The notes under the pieces were generated by a model. That model was not told the origin of the DNA. It made no database searches and saw only the letters and a list, made by a program, of their open reading frames with translations. Made by a program: the position numbers and the translations under genes. A stretch of 64,000 nt of DNA from Clavelina lepadiformis (taxonomy: Eukaryota; Chordata; Ascidiacea; Aplousobranchia; Clavelinidae). The stretch is taken from the NCBI RefSeq assembly GCF_947623445.1, contig NC_135248.1, forward strand, positions 13,587,820-13,651,819, in the 5' to 3' direction. Shown here piece by piece: positions 35,701 through 47,715 of this stretch (the stretch's first letter is position 1; the number at the start of each line of letters is the position of its first letter).

Positions 35701-36677
35701 ACAGTGTTAGCATTATGATCCCACAACATTTTTAGAATTTATCTAGGCTAATACAGAACAACATTAAATAGCACTACGTTTTACATGCTGTAGGCCTACA
35801 GGAATTTCGTATGGCTGTTGTTTTACTAACCTAGCATACAGTAATACATCATTGTTGGACTATACAAGGCAAGTGATTGCAGGCACTGTTAATAACGATA
35901 TTATGTAGCCTGTAATGTTATCAAACTACAGGTAGACTACCATGTACAGGGCAGTAAAATTCAAATAATGTCACACATTTCGTACCTGTCATATGGGAGA
36001 TGTGTTTCCATTGTAGCAATTGTTACTGTCCCTTGGAAGGATTTTTGGCGCAGGGTTTCTGCGCAGGTTATGGCTGCAGGGCCAGATCCAATAATCAAAA
36101 CATGGGGCCCATCATCGTTTTGGGTCTGAACCATGGGCTTGTACCGTTTATGGCTGGCTAAGGCTGATTTGGCAGCACGGATGACAACCTTGTCACCATC
36201 TTGAATTAAAACTTCATGTTTTGGAACACAGTCCAAGCCGGGAAAGTCTTCGATGTCACCAGTTTTCACGTTGAAGCACGCACCGTGCCAAGGGCATCTG
36301 ACATGACCGTTTCTCAGGGCTCCTTTAACTAAGGGTGCACCGTAATGCGTACATTTTGGTCCGATTGCACTGTATTCACCTTTGTCTCGTACCAGCAAAG
36401 CTTTACCGTCGCCCACTGTTATTTCTCGCATTTCGCCATCTTTCATATCGCTAACTTTGCAGGCGAACACTTCTAACATTTCTTCTTTGGTTGCATTTCC
36501 ACCCATTTTTCTTCGAATGTTATACACGGCAGATCTTTTGGCAAAACTGAAGCCAGAACTAGAAACTGCTGGTTTGAAATGTGGCGACGAATTGAAATAA
36601 CAGAGCGTTCTAGTTTGGTTTAAGCTTCTGCAAAACAATCGCGGGCTGGCAAACAATAATGACTTGCAAAACGACAT
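32786..36677 (-). CDS. aifm3: Apoptosis-inducing factor 3-like Rieske/FAD oxidoreductase
   Basis: Seven exons with consistent phases: 35986-36677, 35469-35656, 34865-35097, 34181-34312, 33787-33977, 33151-33314, 32786-32970 (stop). They encode 594 residues, close to vertebrate AIFM3 (about 600). Residues 1-58 are Ser/Arg-rich with few acidic residues, fitting a mitochondrial presequence. The Rieske 2Fe-2S ligands are in CTHYGAPL (Cys109, His111) and CPWHGACF (Cys128, His131). The FAD-binding glycine motif is GSGPAA (about 197-202), the NAD-binding motif is GASFIG in exon 3, and the second FAD motif is NIYAAGD in exon 5. The family is linked to mitochondrial redox control and caspase-dependent apoptosis. 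No key residue is missing. Confidence 0.95.
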
Positions 36678-39119
36678 GCACTTCTATACTGGTGGCAATA
36701 GCGACACTAGTTCCTTTCAAACTCTCGCCGAATTTTTTCTCAACGTTTTCACAAAGCTAACACTCTGCTATTTTTTACAAACTTTCGTCACGTGTATTTT
36801 TCTACGTGCTCAATGGCGCGTGACTCATCGACTGTATTACGTAACGATTGGCTTAACCCACCTTTGCACGAGTAAATACCGTACTTATGTATGAAATTTA
36901 CAAACGTTTTCTATTTTAAAACAACGTAAGCAAAACAAAGTAATTCTGTCAATAAGAAAATATCATAGGTTCCACAAACTTAATATTGTCGTGCTCAAAA
37001 GCTGTTACGTAAATGAGTCGACATCTATCGAGAGTCGAGATGTGAGTCGAGATGTGAGATAATGAGTCGAGATTTAATTAAATTTGTCTTCATTTTTTAG
37101 CTGAACTATTCTGATATATGTCAAGCAATTACTTATAAACTGCAAAAAACGTGACGCACCAATGCGCACAGATACAAAACACACAATTGTTCATGCGACT
37201 TCTATTTCCGGTGATGATTTGTGGCAATTTCTTTTCTGCAGGCAATTAATGAACCTTGCATGGTTTTAGATGTCACTGTACACTACACAGTCTATTGTAA
37301 TGATTAGGCTACAGAAAAATTTATATCTGCAAGCCGACTTAAATCCAAATATAACTTATGACACTTAAATGTGTCTCTATGCTTTAATCTAAATTCTGTG
37401 TCAAGAAATTTAAAAATGGAGGTTAATCCGTTTAATATGAATCCTCAAATTATCAACAGACAAAATAATGAGAAAACTTTATTGGCAGAAATGAACAAGG
37501 TAAAGTTAATCGAACTGATATCAAAATGTGAATGCCATGCCGCGTGGATAAAAACCGCAACGCTTATAAGGTAATCAACGAAAGAATTTAAACTGCACAA
37601 TAAAACGAAAAGGTAAAGTAATATGGCCCGGCCGTCACAACGCCTCCCTACTCATTGTTATAACCATACTTGTGGGCTCCACCTGATCCATTCCAACGCC
37701 AGATTAGTTAATCGAAGCCCGTACGTGACAACATCCTTAACTAGCAAATAGTCTCATTGCTTCGAGTTTTCTTTAATATACTGCTAATGCTAAAACTAGC
37801 CTAAATCAAGATCTTATTGTTTGGAAGCGTATAAATTGTCAAAAAAATTTAACTTTTTTTGCTATTTCTTGGGTAGATACATGCAGCCCAGAAATGTACA
37901 AACTACACATACAGCAAATACAAAAATTAAGCTAAGGAGGCCTATAGATTATATTGTTAAGTTTCTCGTGGTCAACAACTGAGGCTCACTTGAATTAGTT
38001 TCATTGACCGGCGACATGTACCTAAGCACAGACATAATTTGATATGAAAAGAAGCATCGAAGAGCGCCACCGTTTCTACAAAATGAAAGTCACCAAATAT
38101 CAACTGCGAAAACACTGAAAACTGAAAAACAAATTGACCATTTTTTCGGAAATACACATGGTACCCTGTCGCCACCTAGCGGTAAAGAAGGGAAGCTCTT
38201 CACGCCAAAACAATGCCACTATATCATAAGAATGCAGTCAGCCTCACGCAATCGTGTCGGCGTCACCATAGCCAATCACGGCGTTTCATTGCTTGGTCCA
38301 AATTTCGACGTACCTGCTCATGATAATCTATTTGCAAACAATAGCTTCGGAGCTTTTGAATGGCATACTGTAAGTTATCTGTAGGTTGCAATATTACTCC
38401 TGTTCGATTTTGTACTAAAAACAGTGATATAAGCCTAAAGTTTAGGCCTATAGGCTAGAACTAGAATGCTGCAAATACAGGAAAACAAGTATCTTGAAAA
38501 CGCTAAACTCAAGTCTTTGTGATGATGTTAAGAAACACGAAATACGCAGTTATGGCTGCTTTATCCACACGATTGCTGTTGAGAAATCAAAGTTGGAGGA
38601 CCTATTAATTTCGCAATTTTGACAATCCCGCAGAGTATCCATTCAACTAAATTTAACTCATAAAATCTTCCAACGCTATCCAAAGATAATGTACTTTAAG
38701 GTCTTAATTCTGAACGATTCACAACAATATCTTATACATTTCGGCTCGAAGTTTACAAGATCAACAGAATTCTGAATAAACAACAACATATAGGCCTAGG
38801 CCATGCTCCATTTGACATCATTACAAATGCATAATAGCCTAATGTTAAACGAATGAAAGAACAACGGTCACTTTCTAAGCCGTCACGAGATGTCGAGTTT
38901 CTTAAACATCATTTTCTGATCCAATTTACAAAATCAAATTCAGAAAAAAATTTAATCCAATTCTAAGAAAAGGAAAAAATCGAAATTCCGATGACTTCGT
39001 ATTGATTTTGTACATATCCTGGTCCAAATATAATTAATAGCGACACTCATTACGACAACGTTGACGACATCGAGCGAATACGGATTAAATCAGTGTGTTA
39101 CCAATTCATAACTGAAAAT
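36678..39119. other. Intergenic; weak candidates only
   Basis: A + frame at 37,416-37,573 (MEVNPFNMNPQIINRQNNEK start, followed by a GTAATC donor-like site) could be a first exon but has no partner that I can join. At 38,215-38,370 a stretch with 'agccaatcacg' CCAAT-like motifs ends at a strong gtaagt. The gap between divergent activities here may hold the AIFM3 promoter. Confidence 0.25.
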
Positions 39120-39434
39120 TTAAGCTTCTGCATATCCAGGTCCTTTACACCAATATTTTTTATTCGAGGCGATTTTACGCGCCACGGGAGGTGACCGGAC
39201 CACAACTGGAGGGAATTTCAGTTTCTTGGCTGGGGGCGAAGGAGATTTCTGCACATAAATGTGGTACAATTTTGGAATTAAACTTAAAAATGACACATTC
39301 CACTGATGTGGAAGCAAATTATTTGACCACCTCACAAGTCAAATCTTACACATGCATAATGCCGAGTGGTTTGAATTGTTTTTTAACGCGTTCTGCAAAT
39401 TCAAGTAAACTTATGCGAGGAGTTGCGAATCGGT
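39120..39434 (-). CDS. Two candidate C-terminal exons of an unrecognised gene
   Basis: Exon 39352-39434 encodes a peptide containing RISLLEFAERVKKQFKPLG and joins in phase to 39120-39248 (KSPSPPAKKLKFPPVVVRSP ... KKYWCKGPGYAEA, stop). Acceptors are tacag and tgcag; the internal donor is gtgtaag. The product is basic, with a Pro-rich middle and a charged helix before it. I do not recognise the family and cannot find the upstream exons; a hAT MITE occupies the next stretch upstream (39,509-39,943). It could be the tail of a small conserved protein or an artefact of two short open frames. Confidence 0.4.
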
Positions 39435-39508
39435 CTGTACTCAAAAATAAGCACGCAATTGAGAAAAATCACGTTTCTTAGATATAAGCACATGAATATT
39501 TTCTAAGG

Positions 39509-39943
39509 CATGGGTGGGCAAACTTTTTGTACTGAGGGCCGCATTAGAAAAAATGTTGCAGCCGGCGGGCCGCACACGCTCATTACAAAGTAGGAAAATT
39601 TACCCGGTGTGTAAATAAACGCGTATTCATATTAAACACAATTTTTGCATTTCACACTCAGTTACGTTTAAAGCTACGCAATCTTCATCACAAAGGCCTA
39701 CGGTAGCCGCTACCGAATTTGTATTTTATGATCAAACAATGCGTGAGAAGTGTACGGCTAGTTGCTGAAAGCATGTTGAAATACATGCGCGACTGACGTG
39801 TGTGTGTTTACGCACTGAAAGTGAAGAGAAAAACACACTCGTAAAGGGAATAATATTTTGTCATGTAACCTGTTTAATTAAAACAATAAGTGATGAGTAG
39901 GAGTTTCTGCAAGTGCCGGCGGGCCGTAGTTTGCCCACCCCTG
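39509..39943. mobile_element. Complete 435-bp hAT-type MITE
   Basis: Terminal repeats are CATGGGTGGGCAAACT on the left and CAGGGGTGGGCAAACT (complement) on the right. TTCTAAGG is duplicated exactly at 39501-39508 and 39944-39951, the 8-bp size expected of hAT. The ends extend into a GC-rich subterminal inverted pair ('gccggcgggccg'). There is no coding capacity. Confidence 0.9.
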
Positions 39944-39951
39944 TTCTAAGG

Positions 39952-40491
39952 CATTGTACATTAAAATAAACATAAATATTAGAAATAAGCATGGAATGGT
40001 AGGTCCTGCTTATACGGCATTTGCGCTGGGCAAATTTTCTTTTTTCTAGGACATTGGTGTTTGCTATTGTGAAAATCTCTAGGTATAGGTCCTAGAGCCC
40101 ACACCACTTCCATGCAAATTGTGTTGTATTATTGTATATATTTTTCAGTCAATCATTAAATAACGTAAATGTATAAAGTCTGAAAAAGTTGGCAAGCAGT
40201 AACCAATGGCTTAAAGTAATCTATGCTGCAATCTATAGGAACTCTTTTGCAGTGAACAATCTAAATTTAAAGTCTTTAAAAACGCACCAAAAATAATTAT
40301 AATCATTGGAATAACTTTCAATAATTTTGACTTTTTTCAGTGAAATGTTTATTTACTGTGCCGAAGAAAAAAGGTATAAAAGACGAAGGCATGGCAGGAA
40401 GCTTTGAGGACTATGACTGAATTTCGCTTGGAGTTGAAGTCTGCAAGCCGATGCTGATTTTATAAAGCGTCAAACATGCGACATCATTTTC
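39952..40491. other. Region downstream of the glycosyltransferase gene
   Basis: It contains no gene that I can support. One short open minus-strand frame near 40,000-40,130 (44 codons) is probably chance. Confidence 0.3.
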
Positions 40492-43400
40492 CTAGAAATG
40501 ACAAACTGAGATTTTTTCAAGCCGTTTCGACAAGTCGTTCCATTCTTTAAATTCCAATAATTTTTTGCCTTCTTTGTTTTTAAACCCTTTGTAGTGCTGA
40601 GCTAATGGTTCGTCAAGTTTAATTATCATCTCATCTGGCATCCCCAATTTGTGACGTAGTAACCCCGTGATCCAAACGTCATCAACGTTCAGAAATGGTT
40701 CAGATATTTGGGATATTTCCCAAAGTTGCTTTGCAGTGCTGACACTGGTTGTGTACATTCCACCAAAACAAAACGCCGGCCAGTAAGGCCAACGGTACTT
40801 TTCCCTGGGAATGAAGTTCTTGTCTTTAGGCTTTCGAAGTGGCTTAACAGAATCTTCTCCAAACTTGTACGTACAAATGACGGGAAACTCAGGCCAGTTG
40901 CGTTCTCCTACCACGTTGTTGTATTCAGTTATCACTCCAACTAGTTTGAGCATGTCAATCCACATGTCGTCATCAGATGTGGAATAGAAGAAATTATAAG
41001 GAAGATTTTCTGAAGCCCATTTCATACTAGCCAGAGTTTTTACGCCAATGTATCTGTCGTTGTTAAAACATGTTTACAGGGAAACTATTACAAATTAATA
41101 TATTACAAAACCAATGTAACATGCAGCAAGAAAATGTGACTTAAGCCTACCGGTAATCATCGAGTTGGGAAATTTGCAGAATGTCGTGAAAGTCTTCATG
41201 TTCATGATTTATCGCTAACTGAGATTTAGTATTTACTCCGACGACGAAAACTATGAAGAATCTTCTGCCTTCGATCAGTTTTATTGAACCCCATGTCTGG
41301 CGAATTAATTGACGGTGATCCCTGTTGGCTGCTGCCGACTTCACAAATATCACCATGTTCCACACAAGTTCTAAAAAACAAATTTTCTCTAACATACAAG
41401 CTTAATACAGTACTTCCTCGATTATCCGGTCAAGTTGGGTCAATATTTTCAAAAATCTGACCGGATAAGCAAAAAAAACGGATAATTGAATTTGTATTTT
41501 TACATCATAGAAATAGAAACAGAGAGAACAAATACAGTAATGTACAGAAAAATGTCATAACTCAGCACTTTTATGGTAAAAAACTGATCGAAATGTAGCA
41601 GTTAACAAAAAATTTACGCTTAATTTTCATTTGCAACAGCAAATCTACTAAAAAATGAATCAATCTTGGATTGTTTGCGGGAAGATTCACGTTTTTCGGC
41701 AGCTAACTCACGAAGTTGTACTAACGTGGAAGTGTTTGAAACTGTTGCTTCTGGCTGAAAACGTAGCCACGTCAGACACTGATCAAACATTCGCATTGCT
41801 TCTGCATGAGAAACAGGGCATTGTGCTCTTTTTGTTGCGTCTTCTGTATTAATGATCTGACTCCGTGGTTGCGTGCGGTCAGAATTCTCTAACCTAACGT
41901 TTTACTAGCCGAAAGCTCTTACGATATTACAGATATATACAGTTTATCAGAAACGGTCCTTTGTTGTAGGAACTGTACAGGTTCCGAATATGACACAATC
42001 ACAAACTTAGCATTCACCATTTAAAACAAGTCTAACGAATTAGAATTAACACGACTAACGTAATACGTTCGTACGATTCTGTATCTCTGTCTGAGCGGTT
42101 ACTCGTGCAAAAGTTTTAGCTTATAACAGCGTGGAGCGGTGTGAACGGAAATATCTGGCGTAAAATACACGAACATTGCAGAATGTGCGAACGATAAAAT
42201 CGACAATTAAACGACGAGTTTGGGCACACCAATTATTGCTTGTGATGACATAATTGAAATGATTGTGTGATAGATTTTTCTTTTAGGTGGTATACAGGTC
42301 ATTGATCAGTGTTGATCTAGTTTTGAACAATGAGCTACAAGTACAGTAAGATTTTTAATGAGAGTGGGCCTTAGTATTATAGCAGGACGGAGCTGCTCAT
42401 AACTTTGCGGTTCATTTTACTACCGGTTCACAATGTGTTCACTGCAGTGGCTACAAGGAGAAAAGAACCAAGTAGAAAATTATTTTCTGATTTTTTCCTA
42501 CCAGTTCAGTGAACACTGAACAGGTTGTCACCTCCCAAAGTCATTGATCATTCGGCCGGATAATCGAATGCCGGTTAAACGAGGGACGGATAATCGAGGA
42601 AGTACTGTACATATAAAGCTTAGGCATATAATAAAATACATATAATCAAAATTCATGTCTCTCAAGAACAAGTCAAACCCAGTTTCAAATGAACACTTTT
42701 CTGTGTTAAACTTATTTACGTTTTTGTTAACATGTGTGTAAACGTTTTTTGAAACATAAACCGTTAGTTTATTCATCACGCTCCAAACACAAAAATGATG
42801 TCTAACTAAAAGCTCTTGTCTGTTATTCTTATTTACTTTGAGTAACATCGCAAGTGTCGTTCTCGTTTTTCCTTCGAAGGACTTGGGAGTAGATGTCTGG
42901 TTCTTTCAAGAACTCGATATTTAAGTTTTCTCTGGTTGATTGATTAGAAGTAGTTTGCGTTTTAGACAGAAATTGTCCCTCATCACACTACAGACAAACA
43001 AAATTTAAAAAATAACGGAACACTACCAACTACTGACATTTACATGCATATGGAGAAAAAAAATTGTGCTAAAAGCTGGTTGTAGGTTTTGGGCTTATTG
43101 CCATTATACTTTAAGACAACCTGCAGACATCTTATATGCAAAAGTTTATGCATTATATTATTTATTATCTATATAAGCTTTAGAACAAGCTTTTGAACTT
43201 GTTGGATAGATAACACTGGTCAACAGCCAATTTGCTTCTGAAACAAATGAGGTCAATCTTGGCTAATTCGGGGTCGCTGATCACGAATATCAACTTTAAA
43301 TTTGTTGATTAGCTCTAGTTTTTGAGATATGGCACCATGCCAAAATGTGCTTTACTTGCTGACGCGGAAAGATTAAGTGTGCGTTTATCTGTTATAGCTT

Positions 43401-45143
43401 GCATCTGCCAGATAGAGTTGGGCACTTAATATATTTGTTGGAAGGTAAATGACGTTTGTATTCATATTATTTTTATTTTGACATATGTTTGAGTTGGGTT
43501 GTTTGCTTGCTTCTTTTGTAAAAACTTCATGTGTTTAGTCTTGACTGCTTTTCCTGCAGATGCCTCGTAAATGCATAAAAAATGCAGACAATTTCTGCTA
43601 CATTTGTGGTGAAATAACTTTTTCTTCAGAAAAGCGAAGTATAACGGCTGTGGTCAGGAAAGCAAACCTTGTATTCAACTTGTATTTTGGATGCAAAGTT
43701 GGTGATCAGGGCAAGAGTTTGGCCTCCCACATATGCTGTAACTCCTGTGGTGCAAATCTTCGGCAATGGCTAAACGGAAAAAGAAAATGTATGCCCTTTG
43801 CTCTTCCAATGGTTTGGAGAGAACCTATTGACCACATTAGCGATTGCTACTTTTGCATGATCCCCCAGGTTTGTAAAGGTTTGTCAAGAAAGAAGAAGCA
43901 GAGTATTCAATACACAAATATTCCATCAGCAATTCGTCCCGTACCGCATGGAGAATTACTTCCTGTTCCTGAGGCACCTAAAGAATTCACGTTACGTTGA
44001 AACATTATCTTCCAAAGAACCACACCTTATAACTCAAAATGAATTGCACGATCTTATCCGGGATTTGGAACTACCTAAAGTTAAATCAGAACTTTTTGGC
44101 TCTAGACTTCAGCTATGGAATCTTCTGGCAGAATCATCACCTTCGAAGACGGTGAATTTGATCAAGTGTCATTTGGCAAAGATAAAATTGCATGGGAAGC
44201 GTTTAAGTTGCTGGCCACAAAATTCTTGGGGAACAAAAGAGCTGACAACTACACAGAATTGGTGTCCAATCTCATTAAAGCATACAGATGCATGAAGTGC
44301 AATATGTCACTGAAGATACACTTTTTGGACTCGCACCTGGATTTTTTCCACCAAACTGTGGAGACGTTAGTGATGAGCATGGTGAGCGATTTCACCAATG
44401 CAGATCTACAATGGAAAAGAGGTACCAGGGAAAACAGAATCAATCAATGCTTGCTGACTTTTGCTGGATGATATCTAGGGATGCTCCATTAACCGTATTC
44501 AAGCGACAGGCCAAAAGGAGAAGAACAGATAAAATAGATTAGAAATTTATATTTGAAAAGTGGCAGTTATTTGTTGCATATGCTATGCTGAAATATAAAC
44601 GCATGCAATTATTACACTGTTTGTAGATTGTTACTGTTGTGTTCAATAAAGTGCACCAAGGCTTGCCATATCTAGATCAACATACAAAAATGAAAAAAGT
44701 TTTTATCTTTTAAACTAGAGCTAATCAGCAATTTTAACCGACATTTTTGGATTCAGCGTCCAAAAATGCATAAGAATCAATTGTTTTCTTATCGGAAGCA
44801 AAAAATTTTTGAAAAATTGTTGACCAGTGTAATTAATTATAATTAATTCAGATAGTTCAGCAATTTTAGCTGCTTCTATTGAAAATGTAGACATGTTGTC
44901 AAACACTTTATACCAAATCATCTTTGTAGACTACACTACTATTAGTTTGGAATTTTACATAAATCACAGACGTCAATGGCAAACAGTACGTTTTGAAAAA
45001 CTAGGAAAATAAACAACATACCCGACCTTCTGCTTATTTAGTTGCTGCTGAATAAGATTCAAACGCCAAAATGATGTCGTCGTAATACATAAAAGAACAA
45101 GCGACAAGAAACAAAAGAAAAACAGCTTTTGTTTCATTTTCAT
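40492..45143 (-). CDS. GT31 family beta-1,3-glycosyltransferase (galactosyltransferase domain)
   Basis: Four exons: 45027-45143, 42837-42987, 41151-41370, 40492-41053 (stop), giving 349 residues, within the usual range for B3GalT/B3GnT enzymes. Residues about 7-26 (LFFFCFLSLVLLCITTTSFW) after a short basic tail form a type II signal anchor for the Golgi membrane, followed by a polar stem. The catalytic region has NRDHRQLIRQTWGS (donor-binding family motif), the DDD metal/UDP-sugar motif in STSDDDMWIDM, and FCFGGMY and NVDDVWITG near the C-terminus, all GT31 hallmarks. It should transfer Gal, GlcNAc or GalNAc in beta-1,3 linkage; the acceptor cannot be told. The exon 1 donor (gtcggg) is weak and the alternative GG|gtatgt leads to a stop, so the exon 1 to 2 join is the least certain part. 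Confidence 0.85.
41408..42607 (-). mobile_element. Tigger/pogo-type element remnant in glycosyltransferase intron 2
   Basis: Both ends read inward CAGTACTTCCTCGATTATCC and are flanked by TA (41406-41407 and 42608-42609), as for pogo/Tigger elements. On the minus strand about 41,655-41,810 encodes a transposase C-terminus with EAMRMFDQCLTWLRFQPEA, LRELAAEKRESSRKQSKID and a final SFF, the family's closing motif. The rest of the transposase is missing or unreadable, so this is an internally deleted 1.2 kb copy. Confidence 0.8.
43213..44830 (+). mobile_element. TIR transposon carrying a decayed CYICGE/DEHGERFHQ-family gene, in glycosyltransferase intron 1
   Basis: ACACTGGTCAACA forms perfect 13-bp terminal inverted repeats. 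A second inverted match TGATTAGCTCTAGTTT lies about 95 bp (left) and 105 bp (right) inside the ends. The enclosed + strand gene belongs to a family scattered in many copies through arthropod, cnidarian and other animal genomes and normally annotated as uncharacterised (from memory of the family). No target duplication is obvious at the borders. Orientation is opposite to the host gene. Confidence 0.65.
43560..44541 (+). pseudogene. Frameshifted, internally deleted element-encoded protein
   Basis: The N-terminal part (43560-43999) has a zinc-binding look, with CYICGE, HICCNSCGANLRQW and DCYFCMIP, followed by IRPVPHGELLPVPEAP. Downstream pieces in other frames carry EPHLITQNELHDLIRDLELP, GSRLQLWNLL, FLGNKRADNYTELVSNLI, NMSLKIHFLDSHLDFF and, in a third frame, VSDEHGERFHQ and MEKRYQGK. 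At least three frame changes occur. The large middle section expected between the WNLL and FLGNKRA blocks is absent. It cannot encode a working product. Confidence 0.75.
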
Positions 45144-47715
45144 TTTTTCCAAACCTTACGACTATTTTTTCCACGAATGAACTAACCATCCAAAAAAGGA
45201 TCTATTTTCAAGGACGACAGTGTCGTTAGAATACAGTAAAATAACCCTAAATTTAGTTAATAATCGAAAAGTTTATAACTTAATGCTTTTATATCAGTTA
45301 TAGACAAGGCTGTTATTTAAAATATTTCATTACAGTCTTCAAGGTAAACTATAGCGTTTAGGTAAAGTATTTTATTTACGTTGTCTACAATATTCGCTAC
45401 CATTATCCAACCATCAAATAAAGAAATTTATAGACAAACCTTGCACTAGAAAAACACTTTAAAAAAACATTTCCGAAAAACAATAATACAACCAGAAAAT
45501 TAAAGTGTATAGTATATTGCAAACGTTTCATTTCTAATTTCAAACTTTGTCGATGCCCAAAACATTCCCATAATAACTATCTTCAACTATCTCGACACAT
45601 TAAGTTCACAGTTCTGTTGTCGGCATGAATCCACTTTCTCCGACCCCGTTTGCAAACTGTAATGACGGTTTGGGTAATTGAGTACTTTTTATGCGTTGAT
45701 AAGAATTACAGCTGCTGTCTTATGCCTTTGCCACATACAACGAAACTTTGTTATGAAAACATTCTACAACAATCCAATTTATCTTTCCACTGTCTCTATA
45801 ATTTGATGTCATGCTTTGGTTGAGATTCTTTTCACTTCTTGTCAAATAAATGCTTATATAAAAGCAAAAACGGAAAGCTAAACCTGTCGAGTCATATATG
45901 GCCTATACTTATGTGGTCCATCTACAACTCAACACAAAGCAAATATCCTAATGCAAACTTCTCCACTATTGTTCATGTTTGTTCACTGTTTTTGAAATGA
46001 AGAAATACTTCTTTTTATCGGCATCTTTATCAGTGGAGTTTTTTCGCGCCAAGTAGTTTAGCATATTACAAAAGAGTGCAAATATACTGTACATTTACTG
46101 TTGATTTTGGACACACCGGTTAATTTTTTACTCCGGTTGACTCGTATATATTTACCAGGCAATGATATCTAATTCATTCCTTCCTCGAAAAAGTTCACTA
46201 CGTCGGCTTCTATATCACTAAAGAATATCAATCCTGCAACCTTAATTTTGAATAGACAATCTTTTAACATAGCAAAATTGGGTTAACTGACTACGCGAGA
46301 TAGTTGGTCCGCTGTGGATGTCTAGCCAGGCATGCTTTCAGGACTAAAACGATTTCCATACAATTATTTATCACAATACGTCAGAACAGAAATGCTAGTT
46401 ATAGCTGTGCCTCAATGGAAGACTTGTAAATGTTATGACTAATGAGAGAAAATGTAACTTTGATCGGTTCAAAAGGCTAACTTAATAAAGTTGATTTGTG
46501 ACGTCGCAGCTTTGATGATATAAAAGTTAGTTGGCAGCACGATTTCGACAAATAAGTGAGAAATGTTTTTAACCTCGTATAAGTTACTAAGCTTTAACTT
46601 AAATTAAAACGTTCTGAGTCGTACCGGTACTGAGCGGAGTAACAGAGTCGAGTCACTTTTTGCAAAGACTTGGTTTAAATCCCTTTCTAGAAAGTAACTT
46701 TGTTAACGGTATTTTTTAGTGCTGGTTCGAAAAGACCTGCAGTTAACTATAAGATTGTATTTCAAAACGGTAAAAACTAGGCACGTCTACACAGCAGTAC
46801 TGGTCTCGGTAGAATGTCATCATCACTGGTAGCAACAGACAACGCGCAGTCAAATCGACAAGCGCTTCCGCCCGGAGGCAGACAAGACTGCGGAATGACA
46901 AATCAACATAGATATCCTATGAAACATGTTCATCAGATGTTTAAACAGTGAATACAGTACATTAAAATATAATCAAATATGCAGAAAAGTATTAAAAACA
47001 AATATTTCGGCGCAAATTCGTCACTTATTGTAGCGGTTTAATGTCAGTTGATATGAACAATTCTTCAAATCTATCTTTGACGTACAAAAGATCAATTCAA
47101 TAAGCTTATAAGGCGACGCTGAGCGCAAAAAATCACTAACGAGTGGGCAATGTATGGGAATAATTGCTTGAGAAGGTTGTATGATATGACATAAACGAAA
47201 GAAGCAAAGCTTCGACCAACCTTTAAATTTCTGACTGGGAATTTAGAAACTATTTTTGCAATAATACAGCATATAGGTTATAGAAACAAAAATTTATGGA
47301 CAACAAGAAAGTAAAAATACACAGAGTTTAAAATACAACAAAATGTACAGGAGACATTTTAATGAAACATAACCGTCACAGCAAGATGAATGCAGCTGGT
47401 AGCGGAAAGTTTTATTGACATTTTATTGAACAAGTTAACGATTAAACATCTGTCCACACATCAAACGTATTCACATTTTTTGTAGCGTTAGGCTAATGTT
47501 TGGATATGCAAATAGGCCTATGTGAAAAAATTATTTGTCTAAACGTGAGTGTGAACAAATATTGTGACAGCGGCCGAAAATATTCTACTTTAAAGTTTTC
47601 CCGCTCAACGGCAAAAGTAGAGGTTGCACACAAGCATTAATTAGCATAGAGGTAAGCTAAGAGACGGAAGGTTTTCGGTAACAAGTGTTTCCATTTTTCA
47701 AATTTTGTTTTCCAT
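45144..47715. other. Intergenic, no gene seen
   Basis: AT-rich and stop-dense in all frames. It includes the 5' flank of the glycosyltransferase gene and the 3' flank of the NTase-TPR gene; AATAAA-type signals on the minus strand near 47,411-47,427 could serve the latter. Confidence 0.4.
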
